The notes beneath the pieces were generated by a model that had not been told where the DNA came from, did no database searches, and saw nothing but the letters and a program-made list of their open reading frames with translations. A stretch of DNA of 64,000 nucleotides from Actinomycetota bacterium. Lineage in GTDB: Bacteria; Actinomycetota; Thermoleophilia; Solirubrobacterales; Solirubrobacteraceae. How positions within the stretch are numbered: position 1 is the first letter of the stretch; each line of letters opens with the position of its first letter. The position numbers and the translations under genes were made by a program. Location of the stretch: the NCBI GenBank assembly GCA_018268595.1, contig JAFDWH010000021.1, positions 354,281 through 418,280 on the forward strand, in the 5' to 3' direction. Below, in pieces: positions 8,748-16,825 of the stretch.

Positions 8748-9337
8748 TCGCGCTCGTGCGCGGCGAGGTCGCGGGTCGGCGCCCGGCGCCGCCGAGCGGC
8801 GGCGAGGTCGTCGTCGAGGTCAACGGCGTCGGCTACCGCCTCGCCGTCTCCTCCGAGACGCTCAAGCACGTGCCGGCCGCCGGCAAGCCGGTCACGCTGC
8901 ACAGCCACCTGATCGTGCGCGACGACGCGCTCCAGCTCTACGGCTTCGCGACCGAGGAGGAGCGCGACCTGTTCCTGATGCTGCTGGGCGTGCAGTCGGT
9001 CGGCCCGAAGGTCGCGCTCGCCGTCCTCTCCGGCGGCTCGCCGCGCGAGCTGGTCGCCGCGCTCGCGGCCGGCGACAGCGCGCGCTTCCAGGCGGTGCCT
9101 GGGATCGGCAAGCGCACGGCCGAGCGGATCATCGTCGAGCTGCGCGAGAAGGCCGGCGTGACGCTCCCCGACGAGGCGATCTCCGTCAGCCGCTCGGACG
9201 ACCCGCGCACGCTCGCGCGCGAGGGCCTCGTCGGGCTCGGCTACTCCCTCCAGGAGGCCGACAAGCTGCTCGACGGCGCCGCCGGCGAGACGCCCGAGGA
9301 CCTGATCGCGCATGCGCTGAAGGCGGCCCGCTCGTGA
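8744..9337 (+). CDS. ruvA: Holliday junction DNA helicase subunit RuvA
   Basis: Junction-binding subunit of 197 residues. It has an N-terminal OB fold (residues 1-70, [17 protein letters not shown]), two helix-hairpin-helix motifs ([13 protein letters not shown] near 85 and [12 protein letters not shown] near 118) and the small C-terminal domain that contacts RuvB. The slightly longer first loop ([10 protein letters not shown]) is unusual. It overlaps ruvC and ruvB by 4 nt each, giving one coupled ruvCAB unit. Confidence 0.96.
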   Translation: MIALVRGEVAGRRPAPPSGGEVVVEVNGVGYRLAVSSETLKHVPAAGKPVTLHSHLIVRDDALQLYGFATEEERDLFLMLLGVQSVGPKVALAVLSGGSPRELVAALAAGDSARFQAVPGIGKRTAERIIVELREKAGVTLPDEAISVSRSDDPRTLAREGLVGLGYSLQEADKLLDGAAGETPEDLIAHALKAARS

Positions 9338-10359
9338 GCGGCGCCGCGCGCATCCAGACGCCCGACGCGCTGCCGGCCGAGGACGAGCTGGACCGCTCGC
9401 TGCGCCCGAAGCGGCTCGACGACTTCGTCGGCCAGGCGTCCGTGCGCGAGCAGCTCGCCGTCTCCATCGAGGCGGCCGCCGCGCGCGGCGACGCGCTCGA
9501 CCACGTGCTGCTGGCCGGCCCGCCGGGGCTCGGCAAGACCTCGCTCGCGCAGATCGTCGCGGCCGAGCTCGGGGTGCCGTTCGTGCAGACGGCCGGCCCG
9601 GCGCTCGAACGCAAGGGCGACGTCGCCGCCTTCCTGACCGCGCTCGAGCCGCGCGCGGTCTTCTTCGTCGACGAGATCCATCGCCTGCCGCGCGCGCTGG
9701 AGGAGACGTTCTACCCCGCGATGGAGGACGGCCAGCTGCCGATCACCGTCGGCCAGGGCGCCGGCGCGCGCGTCGTGACGCTCGACCTGCCGCCGTTCAC
9801 GCTGATCGGCGCGACCACCCGCGCCGGCCTGCTGACGACGCCGCTGCGCGACCGCTTCGGCATCCAGCACCGGCTCGAGCACTACGAGCCCGACCAGCTC
9901 GCGCGGATCGTGCGGCGCTCCGCCGGCCTGCTCGGGATCGACGTCGAGCCGGCCGGCGCGCGCGCGATCGCCGCCCGCAGCCGCGGCACTCCGCGCGTCG
10001 CCAACCGCCTGCTCAAGCGCGTGCGCGACTACGCCGAGGTGCGCGGCGACGGGACCGTCACCGACGCCGTCGCCGGCCACGCGCTCGACCTGCTGGAGGT
10101 CGACCACGAGGGCCTCGACCGGCTCGACCGCGAGCTGCTGCGCGCGATCTGCGAGCTGTTCGGCGGGGGTCCCGTCGGCCTCTCGACGCTCGCCGTCGCG
10201 GTCGGGGAGGAGCAGGACACCGTCGAGGACGTCTACGAGCCCTACCTGCTGCAGCGCGGCTTCCTCGAGCGCACCCCGCGCGGGCGTGCGGCGACACGCC
10301 GCGCATGGGCCCATCTCGGCCTCGAGCCGCCCGCCGAGACCGCCCAGCTGTTCGGCTGA
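9334..10359 (+). CDS. ruvB: Holliday junction branch migration ATPase RuvB
   Basis: AAA+ motor of 341 residues that drives branch migration on RuvA-bound junctions. Visible motifs: [11 protein letters not shown] near the N-terminus, Walker [10 protein letters not shown], Walker B FFVDEIH, sensor [10 protein letters not shown], arginine finger LRDRFG, sensor [21 protein letters not shown], then a winged-helix domain. GTG start in the ruvA stop overlap. No SOS box is visible upstream of ruvC, so SOS control of this cluster is not supported by the sequence. Confidence 0.97.
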   Translation: MSGAARIQTPDALPAEDELDRSLRPKRLDDFVGQASVREQLAVSIEAAAARGDALDHVLLAGPPGLGKTSLAQIVAAELGVPFVQTAGPALERKGDVAAFLTALEPRAVFFVDEIHRLPRALEETFYPAMEDGQLPITVGQGAGARVVTLDLPPFTLIGATTRAGLLTTPLRDRFGIQHRLEHYEPDQLARIVRRSAGLLGIDVEPAGARAIAARSRGTPRVANRLLKRVRDYAEVRGDGTVTDAVAGHALDLLEVDHEGLDRLDRELLRAICELFGGGPVGLSTLAVAVGEEQDTVEDVYEPYLLQRGFLERTPRGRAATRRAWAHLGLEPPAETAQLFG

Positions 10360-10412
10360 CCGCACGCCCCGCGATCTGCGCGAACGCGAGATTCGCGGCG
10401 CCTCGCGCGGTC

Positions 10413-10428
10413 GCGGTTCCTTAACCGC
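10413..10428. promoter_or_regulatory. 6-bp palindrome in the ruvB - zinc-ribbon/PAS intergenic region
   Basis: GCGGTT-CCTT-AACCGC is a perfect inverted repeat 19 nt upstream of the TATGCT -10 box. It is not followed by a T run, so it is a poor terminator. It sits over the expected -35 region and could be an operator. A second inverted repeat, CGCGAA/TTCGCG, lies just upstream. Confidence 0.3.
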
Positions 10429-10446
10429 TGTTGATGCCGGGGCTCG

Positions 10447-10452
10447 TATGCT
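10447..10452 (+). promoter_or_regulatory. -10 box TATGCT
   Basis: TATGCT ends 8 nt before the ATG at 10461. It also decides the start: an in-frame ATG at 10431 lies upstream of the predicted transcription start. Confidence 0.5.
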
Positions 10453-10460
10453 GTGCCGGG

Positions 10461-10913
10461 ATGGCGCACCTCTTCATCTGCCCGAACTGCGGCGCGCGCA
10501 CGACCGCGACCGACCGCACGGCCGGTTTCCGCCGCGAGCCCAAGGGCTGCGCGAGATGCGGCTTCGGCTTCCTGTTCGAGCTGCTCGACGACTACTACCC
10601 GGCCCCGGACGCCGCCTTCTTCGTGTGCGACCGCGAGGGCCGCGTGATCGGCTGCGGCCGCGGCTCGTTCGAGCTGACCGGGCTCGACGACGAGCGCGTG
10701 ATCGGCCGCTCGGTCAGAGAGGTGCTCGGGCTCGACTTCGGCGAGGCCGGCGAAGACGTGGTCGGCACCGTCCTAGAGTGGGGCGTGCGCGCGCTCAACA
10801 AGCCGGTCACGGTCAACGCCGAGGGCGACCTCCCGGCCCAGGCCGTCGCCGACTTGTTTCCCGCCTACGACGACGACGGCGGTCTGCTGCTCGTGCTGAC
10901 GCCGGCGAAGTAG
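10461..10913 (+). CDS. zinc-ribbon plus PAS-like domain protein
   Basis: Protein of 150 residues. The N-terminal 35 residues form a zinc ribbon (CPNCG near residue 8, CARCGFG near 34). The remainder resembles a PAS domain: AFFVCDREGRVIGCGRGS followed by FELTGLDDERVIGRSVREVLG. No output domain is present. The pairing of a zinc ribbon with a lone PAS fold suggests a small adaptor or sensor, but partner and signal are unknown. The start at 10461 is preferred over 10431 because of the TATGCT box and the immediate zinc ribbon. The next gene is secDF. Confidence 0.7.
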   Translation: MAHLFICPNCGARTTATDRTAGFRREPKGCARCGFGFLFELLDDYYPAPDAAFFVCDREGRVIGCGRGSFELTGLDDERVIGRSVREVLGLDFGEAGEDVVGTVLEWGVRALNKPVTVNAEGDLPAQAVADLFPAYDDDGGLLLVLTPAK

Positions 10914-10916
10914 GAT
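10911..10916 (+). promoter_or_regulatory. -10 box TAGGAT of secDF
   Basis: TAGGAT begins with the TAG stop of the preceding gene and ends 10 nt before the secDF ATG. Confidence 0.4.
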
Positions 10917-10926
10917 CGGCTGGTCC

Positions 10927-13905
10927 ATGACCGATCGCCGCCGCAACGGCCTCATCCTGCTCCTCGTCGCGGGCCTGCTGCTCGCCTCGTTCGCCGCGAT
11001 CGCGGCGAAGCCGACGCGCCTCGGGCTCGACCTCAAGGGCGGCGTCGAGCTCGTCTACCAGGGCGAGCCGACCCCGCAGGTGCCGACGGTCACCCCAGAA
11101 GCGCTCGACCGCGCGCTCGACATCATCCGCTCGCGCGTCGACCAGCTCGGCGTCGGCGAGCCGGAGATCCAGCGCTCCGGCAGAGACCAGATCTCCGTCG
11201 GCCTGCCCGACGTGCAGAACATCAGACGCGCGCAGGAGCAGGTCGGCACGCCGGCGCAGCTCTACTTCTACGACTGGGAGCGCAACGCGATCACGCCGGA
11301 CGGCAGAGAAGTCGCGCCCCAGCTCCCGAACCAGGACCCGAACGCCGAGCGCATCAGCCAGGGCGCGGGCCAGGCCTCGCAGGGGCAGAGCCTCTACGAC
11401 GCGGTCACGCTCGCGACCAGACAGAAGGCGACCGCCAGCGACGCCGGCGCGTCGCGCCGCGGCCCCGCGTACTACCTGTTCGACAGAGTGCACCGCTACC
11501 TCGCCGGCCCGGAGCGCACGAGAGCCGACCTGCTCGACGCGATCGACAGAAGAGCGCTCCCCGCCGGCAGCGTGACGCTCGCCGTCCCGCAGGGCTACGT
11601 GGTGCTGGAGGCGGCGGCGCTGAGAGCGAGCGAAAGACGCGCGATCGGCGACCCGGCCGCGCGCTTCTACGTGCTGCGCGACCGCGTCGCGCTGTCCGGC
11701 AAGGACATCAAGGACCCGCAGCAGGGCTTCAACGAACTCCAGCAGCCCGACGTCGAGTTCAGATTCACCGACAACGGCAAGAAGGCGTTCCACACCGTCA
11801 CGCGCGAGATCGCCCAGCGCGGCACGACGCTGACGCTGCCGGGCGTCAACGCGCAGTCGGTCCTCCAGCATTTCGCGGTCGCGCTCGACGGCAGACTGAT
11901 CTCGGTCGCCTCGATCGACCCGGTGCGGCTGCCGGACGGGATCGACGGCGAGAACGGCGCCGTCATCGAGGGCGGCTTCACGATCCAGAGCGCCCAGGAC
12001 CTCGCGAACCTGATCAAGCTCGGCGCGCTGCCGATCGGCCTCAAGCTGATCTCGCAGTCGCAGGTCTCCGCCACGCTCGGCAAGCAGGCGCTCCACCAGG
12101 GCCTCGTCGCGGGCGCCGTCGGCCTCGCCGTCGTCGCGATCTTCCTGATCCTCTTCTACCGCGTCCTCGGCGTGATCGCGACCGGCGCGCTCGGCATCTA
12201 CGCGATCTACCTGTTCGCGCTGATCAAGCTCGTGCCGATCACGCTGACGCTGCCGGGCATCGCCGGCCTGATCCTCACGATCGGCGTCGCGGCCGACGCG
12301 AACATCGTCATCTTCGAGCGCGTCAAAGAGGAGCTGCGTGCCGGCAAGTCGGTCCCGGCCGCGATCACCGCCGGCTACAGGAAAGGCCTGACGGCGATCG
12401 TCGACGCCAACGTCGTCACGGTGATGACGGCGTTCATCCTCTTCATGCTCGCGACCGCGGGCGTGAAGGGCTTCGCCTTCATGCTCGGCGTCGGCACGCT
12501 CGTCTCGCTGTTCACGGCGGTGATGGCGACGCAGGCGATACTCGGCACGCTCGGACGCAGCCGCCTGTTCTCGAACCCGGCCGCCGTCGGCGCCCACCTC
12601 GCCGGCCGGCGCTGGACGTTCGACTTCATGGGCAACTCGAAGTGGTTCTTCTCGATGTCGGGCGTGATCCTGCTGATCGGCGCGCTCGCGATCGGTGGCA
12701 AGGGGCTCAACTTCGGGATCGACTTCACCTCCGGCACGCGCATCACGACCGCGCTCGTGCAGCCGGGCAGCGAGAACCAGGTGCGCTCGCTGCTGCAGGC
12801 CAACGGCGTCAGCGACGCGAAGATCCAGAAGATCGACAACAAGCAGCTCGGCAGCAACGTCGTGCAGATCTCGACGGAGCAGCTGCAGCCGACCAAGGTC
12901 GACGCGATCAGAGCGAGACTCGACCAGCAGTTCGGCGGCACGCGCAACTTCTCCAGCACCTCGATCGGCCCGACGTTCGGGCAGACGGTCGCGAACAACG
13001 CGATCGTCGCGATCATCGCGTCGCTGCTCGTGATCTCCGCGTACATCGCGCTGCGCTTCCAGTGGAAGTTCGCGGTGCCGGTGCTGATCGCGCTGATGCA
13101 CGACCTGCTGATCACCGGCGGCATCTACTCGCTGACGGGGCGGGAGGTGACGTCGGCGACCGTGGCCGCGCTGCTCACCATCTTGGGCTACTCGCTCTAC
13201 GACACCGTGATCGTGTTCGACCGCATCCGCGAGAACATGCCGCGCATGCCGCGGGCCGCCTTCTCGCAGATCGCGAACCGCTCGATGTCCGAGGTGCTGA
13301 CGCGCTCACTGGCGACGTCGTTCTCGACGGCGCTGCCGATCCTCGCGCTGTTGCTGTTCGGCGGCGAGACGCTGCGCGACTTCGCGTTCGCGCTGCTCGT
13401 CGGCGTGGTGTCCGGCGCCTACTCGTCGATCTTCATCGCGACGCCGGTGCTGACGCACTGGAAGGAGCGCGAGCCGGTCTACGAGGCACGGCGCGAGCGG
13501 ATCGCGGCCGAGAACGGCGGCGTCGTGCCGGCCTACGCGGCCGCGACCGCCGGCGGCGAACCGGTCGACGTGGAGCCGGAGGTGCGGCCGCAGGCGCCGC
13601 GCCGGCGCCTCACCACGCCGGACGAGCCGGGCGAGCTGTCGGCCGACGAGTTCGCGGCGCTGCGCGCCGACATCGACGTCGACGACGAGGAAGCGGCCGT
13701 GCCGCCGCCGCGCCGCGGTCGCGCCGCCGCGGTCGTCCGCCCGCCGGCCTCGCGGCCCACGCCGCCGCCGGCGCAGCCGACCGATCCGGCGACGCCCGAG
13801 ACGAACGGCCGCGCGCCCGACGAAGCCGAGAACGAGGGCGTGCTGAAGGAGCCGCGCAGACCGCGCCGCGCCAGACGCAGCAGACGACACGGACGGTCGC
13901 GCTGA
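10927..13905 (+). CDS. secDF: fused protein translocase subunit SecDF
   Basis: Protein of 992 residues joining SecD and SecF. The SecD half has TM1 at about 7-27, the LGLDLKGGVELVY motif, the large outer P1 domain, and a six-helix bundle with GVAADANIVIFERVKEEL. The SecF half begins near residue 560 with NFGIDFTSGTRI and ends its bundle with LYDTVIVFDRIREN. SecDF uses the proton gradient to pull translocating proteins out of SecYEG. A charged Arg/Pro-rich cytoplasmic tail of about 130 residues follows. Best-studied actinobacteria have separate secD and secF; fusion is typical of Bacillus. AGA codons are unusually frequent in this gene. Confidence 0.95.
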   Translation: MTDRRRNGLILLLVAGLLLASFAAIAAKPTRLGLDLKGGVELVYQGEPTPQVPTVTPEALDRALDIIRSRVDQLGVGEPEIQRSGRDQISVGLPDVQNIRRAQEQVGTPAQLYFYDWERNAITPDGREVAPQLPNQDPNAERISQGAGQASQGQSLYDAVTLATRQKATASDAGASRRGPAYYLFDRVHRYLAGPERTRADLLDAIDRRALPAGSVTLAVPQGYVVLEAAALRASERRAIGDPAARFYVLRDRVALSGKDIKDPQQGFNELQQPDVEFRFTDNGKKAFHTVTREIAQRGTTLTLPGVNAQSVLQHFAVALDGRLISVASIDPVRLPDGIDGENGAVIEGGFTIQSAQDLANLIKLGALPIGLKLISQSQVSATLGKQALHQGLVAGAVGLAVVAIFLILFYRVLGVIATGALGIYAIYLFALIKLVPITLTLPGIAGLILTIGVAADANIVIFERVKEELRAGKSVPAAITAGYRKGLTAIVDANVVTVMTAFILFMLATAGVKGFAFMLGVGTLVSLFTAVMATQAILGTLGRSRLFSNPAAVGAHLAGRRWTFDFMGNSKWFFSMSGVILLIGALAIGGKGLNFGIDFTSGTRITTALVQPGSENQVRSLLQANGVSDAKIQKIDNKQLGSNVVQISTEQLQPTKVDAIRARLDQQFGGTRNFSSTSIGPTFGQTVANNAIVAIIASLLVISAYIALRFQWKFAVPVLIALMHDLLITGGIYSLTGREVTSATVAALLTILGYSLYDTVIVFDRIRENMPRMPRAAFSQIANRSMSEVLTRSLATSFSTALPILALLLFGGETLRDFAFALLVGVVSGAYSSIFIATPVLTHWKEREPVYEARRERIAAENGGVVPAYAAATAGGEPVDVEPEVRPQAPRRRLTTPDEPGELSADEFAALRADIDVDDEEAAVPPPRRGRAAAVVRPPASRPTPPPAQPTDPATPETNGRAPDEAENEGVLKEPRRPRRARRSRRHGRSR

Positions 13906-13937
13906 TGCGCGCGCGCGACACAGAGGAGCGCCGCTGA
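13905..13937 (+). CDS. possible 10-residue coupling ORF
   Basis: ATG at 13905 overlaps the secDF stop as TGATG, encodes MRARDTEERR, and its TGA at 13935-13937 overlaps the next ATG, again as TGATG. It could let ribosomes travel from secDF into the small membrane-protein gene. It may also be an accident of the sequence; the AGAGGAGC inside it can serve as the ribosome-binding site of the next gene. Confidence 0.25.
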   Translation: MRARDTEERR

Positions 13938-14206
13938 TGGGCATGCTCGCGTGGGTCATGATGGGCCTCGCCATCTGGCACTTCACGATCTTCCTGCCGG
14001 ACCGCTTCTGGGGCGGGATCGTCGGCGCGTTCCTGGGCGCCCTGTTCGGGGCGATCATCGTCGCGTTCGTGATCAACGGCTTCTCGGTCCCGGGACAGCA
14101 CGAGACGCACCTGCTGACGGCGCTCGAGGGCGTCCCCGGCGCGGTCCTCGGCATCGCGGCCGTGTACGCCGAGGGCGTGCGCCGCGAGCGGCTCGTCTAC
14201 GCCTGA
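13937..14206 (+). CDS. small membrane protein of unknown function
   Basis: Protein of 89 residues. Two hydrophobic segments are evident (about 2-18 and 24-46, the latter glycine-rich: GGIVGAFLGALFGAIIVAFV). A C-terminal cytoplasmic or outer part follows, containing HLLTALEGVPGAVLGIAAVY. I do not recognise the family. It follows secDF closely with AGGAG upstream, so it is probably cotranscribed; a role at the membrane or translocon is only suggested by position. Confidence 0.6.
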   Translation: MGMLAWVMMGLAIWHFTIFLPDRFWGGIVGAFLGALFGAIIVAFVINGFSVPGQHETHLLTALEGVPGAVLGIAAVYAEGVRRERLVYA

Positions 14207-14284
14207 GCGCCTGCCCTCGCGTTCGCGTGAGCGGCCGCCTCGCGCCTGCCTGAGCGCCCGGCCCGTTCCGTCATGACCCGCCCG

Positions 14285-14290
14285 TAGCCT
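14285..14290 (+). promoter_or_regulatory. -10 box TAGCCT of recJ
   Basis: TAGCCT ends 6 nt before the GTG at 14297, predicting a leaderless recJ mRNA. Confidence 0.5.
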
Positions 14291-14296
14291 GGGGCG

Positions 14297-16825
14297 GTGT
14301 CCACGCTTGCACTGCCCGAGGCTCCCGCCGCCGCGGCTGCGCCGCCCGCGCCGCGGATCGCGCTCGCGCCGTGCGACCCCGACGCCGTCGAGCGGCTGCG
14401 CGCGGCACTCGACTGCTCCCGCACGTTCGCGCAGGTGCTGGTGCGGCGGGGACTCGGCGTTCCGGGACAGGCGCGCGCGTTCCTCGCGGCCGAGGAGGCG
14501 CACGACCCGCGCGCGTGCGCGGGGATGGACGCCGCCGTCGAGCTGATCCTGCGCCACGTCGCGGCGGGCTCGCGCATCACGGTGCACGGCGACTACGACG
14601 TCGACGGCGTGTGCGCGACCGCGCTGCTGCTGCGCGCGCTGCGACGGGCGGGCGCTGACGCGGAGTGGTTCCTGCCGAGCCGCCTGGACGACGGCTACGG
14701 CCTCTCCGCGGCGACCGTCGAGCGGCTCGCAGCGCGCGGGACGCGCCTGCTCGTGACGGTCGACTGCGCGATCACGGCCGTCGAGGAGGTCGCGCTCGCG
14801 CGCCGGCTCGGGCTCGACGTCGTCGTGACCGACCATCACCGCCCGCGCGCGGACGGCGCGCTGCCGGACGCGCCGATCGTGCATCCGGCGCTGGGCGGCT
14901 ACCCGTGTCCCGACCTGTGCGCCGCGGGCGTCGCCTACAAGCTCGCGCAGGCGCTCGCGTCCGCCACGGGCGCCGACCCGGCCGCGTGCGACGACGACCT
15001 CGACCTCGTCGCGCTCGCGACGATCGCGGACCTGGTGCCGCTGCGCGGCGAGAACCGGCGGCTCGTGCGCGCCGGCCTGCGCGCGCTCGCGTCGACGGGC
15101 AAGCCGGGCCTGCGCGCGCTGATGCGCGTCGCGCGCGCGGACCCGAGCGAGTTGGATGCGCGCACCGTCGGCTTCCGCCTGGCGCCCCGCATCAACGCGG
15201 CCGGGCGGCTGCGCCGCGCCGACGCCGGCGTCGAGCTGCTGCTGACGACCGACGAGGCGCGCGCCGCCGCGATCGCCGAGGAGCTCGACGCCGCCAACGC
15301 CGAACGGCGCTTCACCGAGCAGCGGATCCTGTTCGAGGCTGAGGCGCAGGTGCGCGAGCTGGGCGAGCGGCCGGCGTACGTGCTGGCCGGCGAGGGTTGG
15401 CACCCCGGCGTGGTCGGGATCGTCGCCTCGCGCATCGTCGAGCGCTTCCACCGGCCCGCGCTCCTGATCGCGTTGCCCGACCCCGCCGCCGCGCTGGCCG
15501 AGCCCGGCCCGCCGCTCGGCACCGGCTCGGGCCGCTCGATCCCGGCGTTCGACCTGCTCGGCGCGCTGCACGCGGCCGCGCCGCTGCTGGAGCGCTACGG
15601 CGGCCACCGCGCCGCCGCCGGCCTGACGATCGAGGCGGCGCGCGTCGAGGAGCTGCGCGAGGCGTTCGAGACGCACGCGGCCGCGGCCCTGACCGCGGAG
15701 GACCTCGTCCCGCGGGAGCGCGTCGACGCGGTCGTCGGCGGCGCACAGCTCGGGCTCGCGTTGGCAGACGAGCTGGCGCAGCTCGAGCCGACCGGCATGG
15801 GCAACCCCGGCGTCAACCTGCTCGTGCCCGGCGCCGCGCTGACCGACGCGCGCCAGATGGGGGAGGAGGGCAAGCACGTCCGCTTCACCGTCGAGGCCGG
15901 CGGCGGCCGCTGCCGTGCCGTCGCGTTCGGCTGCGACGGCCGCCTCCCGGTGGGCGCCGGCACGCCCGCCGACGCCACCTTCCGCCTCGAGCGCAACGCC
16001 TGGAACGGCGCCGTCGAGCCGCGCCTGCGCCTGCGCCACGCCCAGCCGTGCGCGCCGGCGCCGATCGAGCTGCTCGGCGAGCCGGCCGCCGGCGCATGGC
16101 TGGCCGCGGCGCTGCACGCGGCCGAGCCCGCCCGCGACGGGGCCGGGCCGGAAGCCGGCCGCACCGTCGTCGACCGCCGCGGCGAGGGCTCGCTCACGGT
16201 CCTGCGCGAGCTGGCCGATACGGGGGAGCGTGTCCTCGCGCTCGTCGCCGACGTGCCGCGCCGCCTCGCCGGCCTGCAGGAGCGGGTTGGCGGGTTCGCG
16301 CTCGCCTCGCATGCCGCGCTCGCGCGCGACCCGCAGCTCGCCGACGGCTTCGCGCACCTCGTCGCGCTCGATCCACCGGCGCACCACGACGAGGACGCGC
16401 GGATGCGCGCGGGGTCCGCGGAGCGCTTCACCCACCTGTGCTGGGGCGCGGCTGAGCTACGCTTTGCCCAGCAGATCCATGAGTCGGAGCACGGCCTGCG
16501 TGCTGCGCTCGTGCCGCTCTACCGGGACCTCAGGGCCCGCGGGACGGCGGCCGGCGAGGAGCTCGATGCCCTGCTGCGAGGGAATGGGACGCACGGGCGG
16601 TCGGTCGCGCAGGCGGCCCGCCTGGTGGCCATCCTCACGGAGCTGGGGCTCGTCAGCCTCGACCGGGACCTGCCGGGCCTCACGGTCGTGGACGCCGGGC
16701 GCACCGAGCTCGAGCGCTCCCCGACCTACCGGGCCGCGATGCAGCGACACGAGGACGGCCGCAGATGGCTGACGAGAACGGCAACACGACCCACGACGAC
16801 ACGACAGCTCCCGAGCCTCGCCTGA
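14297..16825 (+). CDS. recJ: single-stranded-DNA exonuclease RecJ
   Basis: 5'-3' single-strand exonuclease of 842 residues in recombination and mismatch repair. DHH-family motifs are present: HGDYDVDGVCATAL near residue 98, VTVDCAI, TDHHRP near 178 and the DHHA1 motif RYGGHRAAAGL near 435. An OB-like domain follows, then a C-terminal region of over 250 residues (from about 590) longer than in Escherichia coli RecJ (577 residues). The GTG start is supported by the -10 box. Its 3' end overlaps the relA start by 61 nt in another frame. Confidence 0.93.
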   Translation: MSTLALPEAPAAAAAPPAPRIALAPCDPDAVERLRAALDCSRTFAQVLVRRGLGVPGQARAFLAAEEAHDPRACAGMDAAVELILRHVAAGSRITVHGDYDVDGVCATALLLRALRRAGADAEWFLPSRLDDGYGLSAATVERLAARGTRLLVTVDCAITAVEEVALARRLGLDVVVTDHHRPRADGALPDAPIVHPALGGYPCPDLCAAGVAYKLAQALASATGADPAACDDDLDLVALATIADLVPLRGENRRLVRAGLRALASTGKPGLRALMRVARADPSELDARTVGFRLAPRINAAGRLRRADAGVELLLTTDEARAAAIAEELDAANAERRFTEQRILFEAEAQVRELGERPAYVLAGEGWHPGVVGIVASRIVERFHRPALLIALPDPAAALAEPGPPLGTGSGRSIPAFDLLGALHAAAPLLERYGGHRAAAGLTIEAARVEELREAFETHAAAALTAEDLVPRERVDAVVGGAQLGLALADELAQLEPTGMGNPGVNLLVPGAALTDARQMGEEGKHVRFTVEAGGGRCRAVAFGCDGRLPVGAGTPADATFRLERNAWNGAVEPRLRLRHAQPCAPAPIELLGEPAAGAWLAAALHAAEPARDGAGPEAGRTVVDRRGEGSLTVLRELADTGERVLALVADVPRRLAGLQERVGGFALASHAALARDPQLADGFAHLVALDPPAHHDEDARMRAGSAERFTHLCWGAAELRFAQQIHESEHGLRAALVPLYRDLRARGTAAGEELDALLRGNGTHGRSVAQAARLVAILTELGLVSLDRDLPGLTVVDAGRTELERSPTYRAAMQRHEDGRRWLTRTATRPTTTRQLPSLA

